Assembly: GCF_030161095.1 (NCBI RefSeq)
Contig: NZ_BSPP01000014.1
Coordinates: forward strand, 1 to 42,055
Length of the DNA stretch: 42,055 nt
From: Cypionkella aquatica
Lineage (GTDB): Bacteria > Pseudomonadota > Alphaproteobacteria > Rhodobacterales > Rhodobacteraceae
Reading direction: 5' to 3'
Shown: piece after piece, positions 25,061-35,629 of the stretch
Position numbering within the stretch: the first letter of the stretch is position 1
How the letters are laid out: every line of letters begins with the position of its first letter
Made by a program: the position numbers and the translations under genes
Notes under the pieces: generated by a model
What the model was told of the DNA's origin: nothing
The model's input: only the letters and a program-made list of their open reading frames with translations
Database searches by the model: none

Positions 25061-25945
25061 TTACATTCGCCGCGTCAGATAAGCCTTGGTGAACGCCGCA
25101 TAGCCTTGGCTCGTCACCCGCAATTCATCCTGCATGATCTGGTGCAACGCGGGCAATTGGTGGAACGGCACCGCCGGATAGACGTGATGCTCGGTATGAT
25201 AGGGCATGTTCCACGCCAGAAACCGCATCGCGGCGGTTGTAAAGGTGGTACGGGTGTTCTCGAACATATTCGTCACCTGCGGGCAGTCGCCATGCTCGGC
25301 CAGCAGATACAGCCGCAGCGCAGGTTGGCCCAAAAGCACCGGCAACAGCCAGACCCAGAACAGCAGCGGGCTTATCAGCAATGACGCCAAAACCAGCGCA
25401 TACCCCGCCAGCATCCAGCGCGCCTCGGCCACAATCCGGGGCAGGGCGCTGGCGGGCAGATATGCGCCCCCGGCCCGCCCGCGCGCCAGATCAATCAGCA
25501 GCCGCACCTCGGCACTCCAGTAGGGCAGACCCGAGACATGCCAGAGCCAAGCCGCAATCCGGTTCGGCTTTTCGCCCGCAAGTTCGGGGTCTTTGCCCGG
25601 TTGATTGGTCCAGCGGTGATGCGCCAGATGAAAATAGCGAAACCACTGAAACGGCAAAAGCAGCAGAAACCCGCACAGATGCCCGACGACCTCATTCAAC
25701 CGCTCGGACGCAAACGGCGTCTTATGCGTCGCCTCATGCTCCAGCGTGAACAGAAACACGATCAACACGCCTTGAACGGGAAGCAAAAGCCACCAACCCG
25801 GCACACCCGAAGAAATCAGCGCGCCAACCCCCAGAATAGCGCCCAGATGCCCCGCCAAATGCCGCAAACCCGCCCGATCTGACCGCATCTGCAGACGCGC
25901 CTTCACCTCGGGCGCAAGATTAGAAACAAAGCTCTTGTGATTCAT
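25061..25945 (-). CDS. Membrane fatty acid desaturase
   Basis: Di-iron membrane enzyme of the fatty acid desaturase superfamily, 294 aa from ATG 25945. Histidine boxes: HEATH (70-74), HLAHH (106-110) and HTEHH (250-254), each next to long hydrophobic stretches (about 34-68, 88-104, 178-215). NMPYHTEHHVYPAVPFHQLPALH is typical. An upstream ATG at 25969 is also possible. Neither has a strong ribosome site. Substrate (phospholipid acyl chain, carotenoid or other) is not clear. Divergent from an FAD oxidoreductase with 88 bases between. Confidence 0.88.
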   Translation of the reverse strand: MNHKSFVSNLAPEVKARLQMRSDRAGLRHLAGHLGAILGVGALISSGVPGWWLLLPVQGVLIVFLFTLEHEATHKTPFASERLNEVVGHLCGFLLLLPFQWFRYFHLAHHRWTNQPGKDPELAGEKPNRIAAWLWHVSGLPYWSAEVRLLIDLARGRAGGAYLPASALPRIVAEARWMLAGYALVLASLLISPLLFWVWLLPVLLGQPALRLYLLAEHGDCPQVTNMFENTRTTFTTAAMRFLAWNMPYHTEHHVYPAVPFHQLPALHQIMQDELRVTSQGYAAFTKAYLTRRM

Positions 25946-26033
25946 ACCTGCAATCTGTCGCAGCGCCATTGCCCATGCAAGCCCCTTTCCCCCGCCCCAG
26001 CGCCGTGCCAATTTGCCACCAAAGGGGGGCCAG

Positions 26034-27104
26034 ATGGCACAATCCGTCCTGATCATTGGCGCAGGCATCATCGGTGCCAGCCTTGCCTTTCACCTTGCCC
26101 GCCACGGCGCGCAAGTGACGGTGCTTGACGCCGCAACCCCCGCCAGCGCCGCCTCTGGCCGCAGCTTTGGCTGGATCAATGCGAGTTTTTACGAGAACCC
26201 GGCGCATCATCACTTGCGGGTGGCCGCAATGGCCGCGCATCACCGCCTTGCCCATCTGCTGCCCGATGCCGCGCCAAACTGGCAAGGCACCCTGTGGTTT
26301 GAGCAGCAAGGCGCGGATTTTGAGACCAAAGCCGCCGAACTTGCCGCGCTCGGCTATGCAGCCAAAGCCGTGACCCAAGCCGAAATCGCCACGTTAGAGC
26401 CTCGTGTCGCCAATCCCCCTGCGCAAGCCTTGCACATCGCCGCCGAAGGTTCGGTTGACCCCGCAGCGCTGACCCGCGCCTTGCTCGCAGCGTCTGGCGC
26501 AAAGGTTCTGAGTGGCATCGCCGCGAAATCGCTGATCGAGGCCGCAGGCCAGATCAAAGGCGCGCGCACAGCAATTGGCCCGTTCACCGCTGACCATACC
26601 GTTCTTGCCGCGGGCGTGGCGTCGCCCGCACTCTTGGCGCCGCTTGGCCTTGATCTGCCGATGCTGACCCGCCCCGGCATCATGGTCTACACCAAACCCG
26701 TCACATGGCGCATCAACCACATTCTGGTGACGCCGGATCAGGAAATCCGCCAAGACGCCAGCGGTGCCATCCTTGCCCCCGGCATCGTCAACCACCAAGC
26801 CGATGCATCCGAATCCATCGCCAACCCGCAGGCCATGGCAGACGCCACGCTGCACCGCCTGCGCGCCCGCTTTAACGCGCCCGATCTGGAATTGGACCGT
26901 TTCACCCTTGGCTTCCGCCCGGTGCCCGCCGACGGCCTGCCACTGATCGGGGCCGTGTTGCCGGGGCTGAGTTTAGCCGTGATGCACTCGGGTGTGACGC
27001 TTTCGGCCTTGGCGGGTGAGGCTTTGGCCGCCGAGATCACAGGGCAGGGCGATCACCCCCTGCTTGGCGATTTCCGCCCCAACCGTTTGCTGCGCACAAT
27101 CTAG
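26034..27104 (+). CDS. FAD-dependent oxidoreductase (DAO family)
   Basis: Flavoprotein of the glycine oxidase / D-amino acid dehydrogenase family, 356 aa. The dinucleotide motif GAGIIGASLAFHLARHG is at the N-terminus, followed by the conserved SGRSFGWINAS. FRPVPADGLPLIGAVLPGL and HSGVTLSALAGEALAAEI close the FAD site. The start is ATG 26034, after AAAGGGGGGCCAG. The longer frame starts with TTG at 26013. No signal peptide. The amine substrate is unknown. Confidence 0.9.
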   Translation: MAQSVLIIGAGIIGASLAFHLARHGAQVTVLDAATPASAASGRSFGWINASFYENPAHHHLRVAAMAAHHRLAHLLPDAAPNWQGTLWFEQQGADFETKAAELAALGYAAKAVTQAEIATLEPRVANPPAQALHIAAEGSVDPAALTRALLAASGAKVLSGIAAKSLIEAAGQIKGARTAIGPFTADHTVLAAGVASPALLAPLGLDLPMLTRPGIMVYTKPVTWRINHILVTPDQEIRQDASGAILAPGIVNHQADASESIANPQAMADATLHRLRARFNAPDLELDRFTLGFRPVPADGLPLIGAVLPGLSLAVMHSGVTLSALAGEALAAEITGQGDHPLLGDFRPNRLLRTI

Positions 27105-27126
27105 CGCCCGCCCGCGCGCTCTCCCC

Positions 27127-27192
27127 GCCGCCCCGGACTTGATCCGGGGCCTCACCTTACACCATGAGGCCCCGGATCAAGTCCGGGGCGGC
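27127..27192. repeat. Perfect 28-base inverted repeat (REP-like)
   Basis: Arms 27127-27154 and 27165-27192 are exactly complementary with a 10-base loop (CCTTACACCA). Each arm holds a nested palindrome, CCCCGGACTTGATCCGGGG. This core is familiar from alphaproteobacterial genomes as a dispersed repetitive extragenic palindrome. It lies between the convergent oxidoreductase and eno genes and could also end both messages. Confidence 0.92.
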
Positions 27193-27267
27193 TTGGGGAC
27201 TGTGGCAGCGCATGAAAAAGCCACGCAAAGCATCGCCCTGCGTGGCCTGAAAGATCAGCGAAAAACC

Positions 27268-29482
<2,215 letters not shown>

Positions 29483-29485
29483 AAT

Positions 29486-29896
29486 CTATCCCTTCTTGAC
29501 CGGTACGCCAAGCAATTCCAGCCGATGCCCGATCAGCCGATAGCCCAGCCGCGCCGCGATCCGCTCTTGCAAAGCCTCAATCTCGGGATCCACAAATTCA
29601 ATGACTTGGCCCGTATTCACATCAATCAGATGGTCGTGATGGTCGCGCTCTGCATCTTCATAGCGCGCACGGCCATCGCCGAATTCCAGCCGCTCCAGCA
29701 GGCCCGCTTCCTCGAATATCTTGACGGTGCGATAAACCGTCGCCAGCGAGATTTTCGGATCAACCTGCACGGCACGCGCGTAAAGTTCTTCGACATCCGG
29801 GTGATCGTCGGCCACTGCAATCACCCGTGCAACAACGCGGCGCTGATCGGTCATCCGCAAGCCTTTTGCGACGCCGCGCGAGATCAGGTCGGTCAT
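29486..29896 (-). CDS. Fur family metal-dependent regulator (Mur/Fur type)
   Basis: 136 aa metal-responsive repressor. Winged helix with VTYR-like KISLATVYRTVKIFEEAGLL (about 48-67). The dimerisation domain carries RDHHDHLIDVNTGQVIEFVDPEIEALQERIAARLGY, with the histidine-rich metal site. It has no cysteine at all, so the structural CxxC zinc site of classical Fur is missing. This is common in alphaproteobacterial Fur/Mur proteins, several of which respond to manganese. The ATG follows GGGAGAG. First gene of a unit with the EamA transporter and divergent from another EamA gene. Confidence 0.9.
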   Translation of the reverse strand: MTDLISRGVAKGLRMTDQRRVVARVIAVADDHPDVEELYARAVQVDPKISLATVYRTVKIFEEAGLLERLEFGDGRARYEDAERDHHDHLIDVNTGQVIEFVDPEIEALQERIAARLGYRLIGHRLELLGVPVKKG

Positions 29897-30018
29897 GGCA
29901 AAGCTCTCCCTCTGAATAGGCCCGCGTGTAAGGGAAAGCGCGCGGTGCTGCCAGCGATTTTGCGTGGCTTGACTTCGCAGCGGGTGCGCCAGAGGTTGAC
30001 GCCAAAACGAGGATCAAG

Positions 30019-30894
30019 ATGCGCAAAGAGCGACTGGACAGGGTAGGGCTTGCGGCCCTGATTGCGGTGACTTTGCTGCTGGCGGTCAATCAGATCGTGG
30101 TGAAAGAGGTCAATCGCGGCCTTCAACCCGTGTTTTTCGCTGGCGCACGCTCGGCTTTGGCGGTGGCGTTCGTGTTTGCATGGCTGCAATACCGTGGCTT
30201 GTGGCATCGGGTTCGCTGGGCAGATCTTGGACCCGGCCTTGCGATCGGTGCGGTGTTCGCGGCCGAGTTTCTTTGCCTTTTCATGGCTTTGGATCTGACA
30301 GCTGTTGGCCGTGCCTCGGTTATCTTTTACTCGATGCCGCTTTGGCTGGCGGTTGCCGCACATTTCTGGCTGCCGAACGAGCGGATCACCCCCAAGCGTG
30401 GGTTTGGGCTGGGCCTTGCCTTCATCGGCACGGCTTGGGCGATTCTGTCGAAAAGTCCATCAGGCCATGCCAGTGTTGCAGGCGATATCTTGGCGTTGGT
30501 TGGCGCTTGGGGCTGGGCAGGCACCGCGTTTTTGGCGCGCAAAACCCGGCTACGCGAGGCCGGACCAGAGGCGCAATTGTTCTGGATGGTGTTGATTTCA
30601 GGGCCAATCTTGTTGGCGGCCAGCCCGCTCTTCGGCCCGCTGATCCGCGATGTGCAAGCGATGCATTGGGTCTGGCTGGTGCTGCAGGCGGGCGTGGTGG
30701 TGGCGGGTGTATTCATCACTTGGCTGTGGCTGTTGTCGGTTTATCCAACCTCGACCGTCGCAAGCTTTTCGTTTCTGACACCGCTGTTTGCGATAATTTT
30801 GGGCTACTTCATTTTTGACGAAGCGTTGTCTTTTGGCCTCATGATGGCGGCCGGTTTTGTTGCTGCGGGAATCATTCTGATCAATCGACGCTAG
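30019..30894 (+). CDS. DMT/EamA family transporter
   Basis: Second EamA-type transporter here, 291 aa, about ten transmembrane helices (GLAALIAVTLLLAVNQIVVK at the N-terminus, SFSFLTPLFAIILGYFIFDE and FGLMMAAGFVAAGIILI at the end). Substrate unknown. The ATG follows GAGGATCAAG. Divergent from the Fur-family gene with about 120 bases between, so it may be a target of that regulator. It is not closely alike to the 28589 transporter. Confidence 0.9.
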   Translation: MRKERLDRVGLAALIAVTLLLAVNQIVVKEVNRGLQPVFFAGARSALAVAFVFAWLQYRGLWHRVRWADLGPGLAIGAVFAAEFLCLFMALDLTAVGRASVIFYSMPLWLAVAAHFWLPNERITPKRGFGLGLAFIGTAWAILSKSPSGHASVAGDILALVGAWGWAGTAFLARKTRLREAGPEAQLFWMVLISGPILLAASPLFGPLIRDVQAMHWVWLVLQAGVVVAGVFITWLWLLSVYPTSTVASFSFLTPLFAIILGYFIFDEALSFGLMMAAGFVAAGIILINRR

Positions 30895-31086
30895 GCTTGC
30901 GCTGGCTTTGCAGCCTGTGGAGGAATCATCCCGCTGCAACACGATCTGAACCAAACCGCGCAAAGGTGCAGCACGGCTTGGGTTTTTGCGGCTGTTAAGA
31001 TTTCACATGAAGCACAAGGCGCATGCGCTCTGACACATCTTCTCACATCGGCGTGATGGCACGGCTAGACATTGGGTTTAGGTCAA

Positions 31087-31102
31087 GCACAAAATCTTGT
31101 GG
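31087..31102. promoter_or_regulatory. NrdR box-like site 1
   Basis: GCACAAAATCTTGTGG matches 12 of 16 positions of the NrdR box (acaCwAtATaTwGtgt) and keeps every strongly conserved core position. NrdR represses ribonucleotide reductase genes. The neighbour downstream is nrdJ. Confidence 0.6.
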
Positions 31103-31168
31103 GTAGGTGCAATAAATCCGTTGATGCCTGTTCGGATTTACGACAAGTTGATGACGCGCCGTTACTGG

Positions 31169-31184
31169 CCACAAGATGTAGTGT
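31169..31184. promoter_or_regulatory. NrdR box-like site 2
   Basis: CCACAAGATGTAGTGT matches 13 of 16 positions of the NrdR box with all core positions kept. It is 82 bases from site 1, close to eight helical turns. Paired boxes are the normal arrangement. Confidence 0.65.
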
Positions 31185-31334
31185 GCCAGTGTATTTCCAA
31201 AGCTCACCGTCGCGCCCCGAAATATAGGGATGCACAGCCAAACTTCGGCTGCGGTGAGATGGAAAAAGCCAAGGCGAAAGACTTTGACAAGGACGCGGCT
31301 CAGCAGAATCCGCGCCGAAACATGGGACAGGCAG

Positions 31335-34300
31335 ATGAAAATCGAGCGGAAGTTTACCACCGAAGCAACCGGTGCATACGGCGCGATGGCGTTCTCGACG
31401 ACGGTGTCGGAAATCCGCAATCCGGATGGCACCGTGGTGTTTCGCAACGAAGCCGTAGAGGTGCCTCAGGGCTGGAGCCAGGTGGCATCGGACGTTCTGG
31501 CGCAGAAATACTTCCGCAAAGCAGGTATCCCGGCGGCGCTTAAGCGTGTGAGAGAACGTGATATTCCCAAATTCCTGTGGCGTTCGGTTCCTGACGAGGA
31601 TGCTTTGGCCAAACTGCCGCCCGAGCAGCGTCTGGTTGGCGAAACCTCGGCCAAACAAGTGTTCGACCGCTTGGCTGGTGCATGGGTCTATTGGGGCTGG
31701 AAGGGCGGCTATTTCACGACCGAAGGCGATGCAAAGGCCTATTATGATGAGATGCGCTTTATGCTGGCGCGGCAGATGGCGGCGCCCAACAGCCCGCAAT
31801 GGTTCAACACCGGGCTGCACTGGGCTTACGGCATTGATGGGCCAAGCCAAGGCCACTACTATGTTGATCACGTCACGGGCGAGCTTACTAAATCTAGTAG
31901 CGCTTACGAGCATCCCCAGCCGCATGCTTGCTTCATCCAATCGGTAAAGGATGATCTGGTCGGCGACGGCGGCATCATGGATCTGTGGGTGCGTGAGGCG
32001 CGGCTGTTCAAATATGGCTCTGGCACTGGCACCAACTTTTCCAGCTTGCGCGGTGAAGGCGAAAAGTTGTCGGGTGGTGGTAAATCTTCGGGCCTGATGG
32101 GCTTTTTGAAGATCGGCGACCGTGCGGCAGGGGCGATCAAATCGGGCGGCACCACGCGGCGCGCGGCCAAAATGGTGATCTGCGACATGGATCACCCCGA
32201 TGTCGAAGCCTTTGTGAACTGGAAAGTCATTGAGGAACAAAAGGTTGCAAGCCTCGTCGCAGGCTCCAAGGCGCATGAGCTGAAACTGAACGAGATTTTC
32301 ACCGCGATCCGCCAATGGGATGGCTCGGCCGAGGATTCGGTTGATCCGGTCAAGAATCCGGCCCTGAAAGCTGCGATCCGTTCGGCCAAAAAGGCCATGA
32401 TCCCTGACACTTACACCAACCGCATCCTGCAATATGCGCGCCAAGGTTTCACATCCATCGAATTCCCCACCTATGACGTGGATTGGGATTCCGAGGCTTA
32501 CATCACCGTCTCCGGTCAAAACTCGAACAACTCGGTCCGCGTCACCGATGCTTTCCTGACCGCTGTGAAGGACGATGCCGATTGGGCGCTGATCCGCCGC
32601 ACCGACGGCAAAACCGCCAAGACCTTGAAAGCCCGTGATCTTTGGGATCAGGTTGGCCATGCCGCTTGGGCCTGCGCCGATCCGGGCATCCAGTTCCATG
32701 ACACTGTGAACGCTTGGCATACCTGCCCGGAAGACGGTGCCATTCGCGGCTCGAACCCGTGCTCGGAATACATGTTTCTTGACGACACCGCCTGTAACTT
32801 GGCCTCGATGAACCTTCTGACCTTCTTCAAGGATGGAAAATTCGACGCCGACGCCTATATCCACGCGACGCGCCTTTGGACGCTGACACTGGAAATCTCG
32901 GTCACGATGGCGCAGTTTCCCTCGAAAGAGATCGCGCAATTGTCCTATGATTTCCGCACCTTGGGTCTGGGCTATGCCAATATCGGCGGGCTTTTGATGA
33001 ACATGGGTCTGGGATATGACTCCACCGAGGGCCGCGCTTTCTGTGGCGCTTTGACCGCGCTGATGACCGGGGTTTCCTATGCAACCTCGGCGGAAATGGC
33101 GGGCGAACTGGGCGCCTTCAGCGGCTATGCCCGCAACGCTCAGCATATGCTTCGGGTGATCCGCAATCACCGCGCGGCGGCTTACGGCAAAACATCGGGC
33201 TACGAGGCGGTAAACGTCAATCCTGTGGCCTTGGATGCCGCCAACTGTCCGGATCAGACGCTGGTGACACTGGCGAAATCGGCGTGGGACGAGGCGCTGA
33301 CCTTGGGCCAAGCCCATGGGTTCCGCAACGCACAGACCACCGTGATTGCCCCCACCGGCACCATCGGTCTGGTGATGGATTGCGACACCACCGGCATCGA
33401 GCCTGACTTTGCACTGGTCAAGTTCAAGAAACTGGCGGGCGGCGGCTATTTCAAGATCATCAACCAATCGGTGCCAGCCGCTTTGGAAAAGCTGGGCTAT
33501 TCCACCTCTCAGGCCGCTGAAATCGTGGCTTATGCGGTCGGTCATGGCTCGATCGGCAATTGCCCCGGCATCAACACCACCGCTTTGGTCGGCCACGGCT
33601 TTGGCGCGCGCGAGTTGGAAAAGATCGAAGCCGCGTTGCCTTCGGCTTTCGACATCCGCTTTGTGTTCAATCAGTGGACGATTGGCGAAGATTTCTGCAA
33701 GAAAACCCTCGGCATCCCGGCGGAAAAACTGGTGGACCCCAGCTTTGATCTGCTGCGCCATCTGGGCTTTACCAAGGCGCAGATTGATGCCGCGAACGAC
33801 CATGTTTGCGGCACGATGACGCTGGAAGGCGCTCCGTTCCTGAAGCCCGCGCATTATTCTGTGTTCGATTGCGCCAATCCTTGCGGTAAAACCGGCAAGC
33901 GCTATCTGTCGGTGGAAAGCCATATTCACATGATGGCCGCCGCGCAGTCGTTCATCTCAGGCGCAATCTCCAAGACCATCAACATGCCGAATTCGGCCAC
34001 CATTGCCGAGACTTTGGCAGCCTATGAACTCAGCCATTCGCTGGGGATCAAAGCAAACGCACTTTACCGCGATGGCTCGAAACTGTCGCAACCCTTGGCT
34101 TCGGCTTTGGTGGAAGATGATGAAGAGGCAGAAGAAATTCTCGCCACCGGTTCGGCGCAAGAAAAAGCTGCCGTGCTGGCCGAGAAGATCGTCGAGAAAA
34201 TCATCTACAAAGATATCATCCGCACCAACCGCGACAAGCTGCCGGAGCGCCGCAAGGGCTACACCCAAAAAGCCATCGTCGGCGGCCATAAGGTCTATCT

Positions 34301-35024
34301 GCGCACCGGCGAATACAGCGACGGCACCTTGGGCGAGATTTTCATCGACATGCACAAGGAAGGCGCAGGCTTCCGCGCCATGATGAACAACTTCGCCATC
34401 GCGGTCTCGGTTGGTCTGCAATACGGCGTGCCTCTGGAAGAGTTTGTCGAGGCCTTCACCTTCACCAAATTCGAGCCTGCGGGCATGGTGCAGGGCAATG
34501 ATTCTGTGAAAAACGCCACCTCTATTCTGGACTACATCTTCCGCGAGCTGGCGATTTCCTATCTGGATCGTACCGATCTCGCCCATGTCAAACCCACCGG
34601 GGCGTCGTTTGACGATCTGGGTCGCGGCGAAGACGAGGGCAAGCGCAACATCTCCGAGCTTTCGGACCAAGCCGCCACGCGCGGGCTGGAAGTGCTGAAG
34701 CAAATCTCGTCCACCGGCTATCTGCGCAAGCGCCTGCCGTCGGAACTGGTGGCGCTGCAAGGCGGCATGGGGGCGATGGCTTTGGCGAATGGCACCGATC
34801 CGGTGTCGGCGCTGAACATGCTGATCCCTGAAACCGCACGCTCCCTGAGCGGCGCTGGGGCGACAGCCCTTGCCAGCGGCACCGTGACAATGGACGCGCG
34901 GGTGAAAGCGAAAATGCAAGGCTACGAGGGCGATCCCTGCGGCGAATGTGGCAACTACACGCTGGTGCGAAACGGCACCTGCATGAAGTGCAACACTTGC
35001 GGCGGCACGAGCGGGTGCAGCTGA
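31335..35024 (+). CDS. nrdJ: Adenosylcobalamin-dependent ribonucleotide reductase (class II)
   Basis: Reduces ribonucleotides to deoxyribonucleotides with vitamin B12 as radical source, needing no oxygen. 1229 aa, the long class II form. Landmarks: [13 protein letters not shown]199 in PHACFIQS, then GSNPCSEY with C476 and E478 of the active site, and CNLASMNL. The C-terminal tail has a zinc-ribbon-like set: C1202, C1205, C1216, C1219, C1222, ending GCS. The tail cysteines probably pass electrons to the active site. The ATG at 31335 follows an AGG. The longer frame from 31230 has no support. Two NrdR-like boxes lie upstream and two hairpins downstream. Confidence 0.97.
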   Translation: MKIERKFTTEATGAYGAMAFSTTVSEIRNPDGTVVFRNEAVEVPQGWSQVASDVLAQKYFRKAGIPAALKRVRERDIPKFLWRSVPDEDALAKLPPEQRLVGETSAKQVFDRLAGAWVYWGWKGGYFTTEGDAKAYYDEMRFMLARQMAAPNSPQWFNTGLHWAYGIDGPSQGHYYVDHVTGELTKSSSAYEHPQPHACFIQSVKDDLVGDGGIMDLWVREARLFKYGSGTGTNFSSLRGEGEKLSGGGKSSGLMGFLKIGDRAAGAIKSGGTTRRAAKMVICDMDHPDVEAFVNWKVIEEQKVASLVAGSKAHELKLNEIFTAIRQWDGSAEDSVDPVKNPALKAAIRSAKKAMIPDTYTNRILQYARQGFTSIEFPTYDVDWDSEAYITVSGQNSNNSVRVTDAFLTAVKDDADWALIRRTDGKTAKTLKARDLWDQVGHAAWACADPGIQFHDTVNAWHTCPEDGAIRGSNPCSEYMFLDDTACNLASMNLLTFFKDGKFDADAYIHATRLWTLTLEISVTMAQFPSKEIAQLSYDFRTLGLGYANIGGLLMNMGLGYDSTEGRAFCGALTALMTGVSYATSAEMAGELGAFSGYARNAQHMLRVIRNHRAAAYGKTSGYEAVNVNPVALDAANCPDQTLVTLAKSAWDEALTLGQAHGFRNAQTTVIAPTGTIGLVMDCDTTGIEPDFALVKFKKLAGGGYFKIINQSVPAALEKLGYSTSQAAEIVAYAVGHGSIGNCPGINTTALVGHGFGARELEKIEAALPSAFDIRFVFNQWTIGEDFCKKTLGIPAEKLVDPSFDLLRHLGFTKAQIDAANDHVCGTMTLEGAPFLKPAHYSVFDCANPCGKTGKRYLSVESHIHMMAAAQSFISGAISKTINMPNSATIAETLAAYELSHSLGIKANALYRDGSKLSQPLASALVEDDEEAEEILATGSAQEKAAVLAEKIVEKIIYKDIIRTNRDKLPERRKGYTQKAIVGGHKVYLRTGEYSDGTLGEIFIDMHKEGAGFRAMMNNFAIAVSVGLQYGVPLEEFVEAFTFTKFEPAGMVQGNDSVKNATSILDYIFRELAISYLDRTDLAHVKPTGASFDDLGRGEDEGKRNISELSDQAATRGLEVLKQISSTGYLRKRLPSELVALQGGMGAMALANGTDPVSALNMLIPETARSLSGAGATALASGTVTMDARVKAKMQGYEGDPCGECGNYTLVRNGTCMKCNTCGGTSGCS

Positions 35025-35051
35025 GTTTGTAAGAAACTGTCTGTAAATTGG

Positions 35052-35083
35052 GGCATAGTTAGCGCAAATCGGCTGACTATGCC
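35052..35083 (+). terminator. Stem-loop directly after nrdJ
   Basis: GGCATAGTTAGC (35052-35063), 8-base loop, GCTGACTATGCC (35072-35083): 12 pairs with one G-U. No T-run follows, so it may protect the message end and work with the next hairpin. Confidence 0.6.
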
Positions 35084-35109
35084 TTGGGTCCGACCTTCGG
35101 GAACCGCAG

Positions 35110-35138
35110 AAAAGCCCATGGAAACATGGGCTTTTTCT
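35110..35138 (+). terminator. Rho-independent terminator of nrdJ
   Basis: AAAAGCCCATG, GAAA tetraloop, CATGGGCTTTTTCTTT: 11-base stem, stable loop and T-rich tail. Confidence 0.92.
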
Positions 35139-35494
35139 TTGTTTTGCAACAAGTGCCGAAGCTGGCCGAAACCGATAGGCTTTCTGCCCTTCCGCCCTGC
35201 CAACTGCTGATCATAAAGCCTCCCTGCGGCACAAAGAGGCGCAGGCTCGCTTTCGGGCTGAAATGGCGGACAGGCTGCGCGCTTCGAGGGCAGATGCCGA
35301 GAGGTCAATCCCCGATCCGCGCAAGACTGACGGTGAAGTTCGTGCAGAAGGCAGGCGATGCATTGCCGCTCTATTAACTATCACTTCTGAAAAGCTGATG
35401 GCGCAGGACAACCACCTTTGTCACGTTATTTGGCCCCATATTCCTGATTTTGGCCGAATCTCGCTATTCTCGATTTGCTCGAGTTCGATGATCA

Positions 35495-35519
35495 GGAACC
35501 AATTCCCTCTGACATCGTT
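35495..35519 (+). promoter_or_regulatory. EcfG-type general stress promoter of katE
   Basis: GGAAC (35495-35499), 16 bases, CGTT (35516-35519). This equals the consensus for the alphaproteobacterial general-stress sigma factor EcfG. It gives a leader of about 105 bases before the katE ATG. The same geometry occurs at 37914 and 41761. Confidence 0.72.
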
Positions 35520-35629
35520 TTCAGACGTAGCCGCATTGTGATCCAACCTTGCTCGTTACCCGCGTCTCATCTTCAATGCCAATTCTTGCGGCTTGTCGCG
35601 GCTCAGCACCCAGTCAGAAAGGCAGCAAA

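Larger units (their letters stand above)
30895..31334. other. Leader region of nrdJ
   Basis: 440 bases without a convincing gene. It contains two NrdR-box-like sites (31087-31102, 31169-31184). I looked for a cobalamin riboswitch, which would suit a B12-dependent enzyme, and saw no B12-box-like sequence. Confidence 0.6.
35025..35629. other. Intergenic region nrdJ - katE
   Basis: 605 bases. It contains two hairpins ending nrdJ (35052-35083, 35110-35135) and an EcfG-type promoter for katE (35495-35519). Between them, bases about 35179-35400 in one plus-strand frame read ...KASLRHKEAQARFRAEMADR..., which looks like coding sequence but has no start or ribosome site. It may be a gene remnant. Confidence 0.5.

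Noticed and set aside
30895-31334. Cobalamin riboswitch upstream of nrdJ
   Set aside because: Looked for because the enzyme needs B12, but no B12-box-like sequence or matching fold is visible.
31083-33929. 948-codon open frame on the minus strand
   Set aside because: It lies antisense to nrdJ, whose motifs and length are certain. The product is rich in His and Arg, as expected for the complement of a G+C-rich gene.
35084-35377. 97-codon frame after nrdJ
   Set aside because: It begins inside the terminator hairpins and has no ribosome site.
35400-35629. OxyR-type site upstream of katE
   Set aside because: No ATAG-N7-CTAT spacing is present. The GGAAC-N16-CGTT promoter explains the region better.
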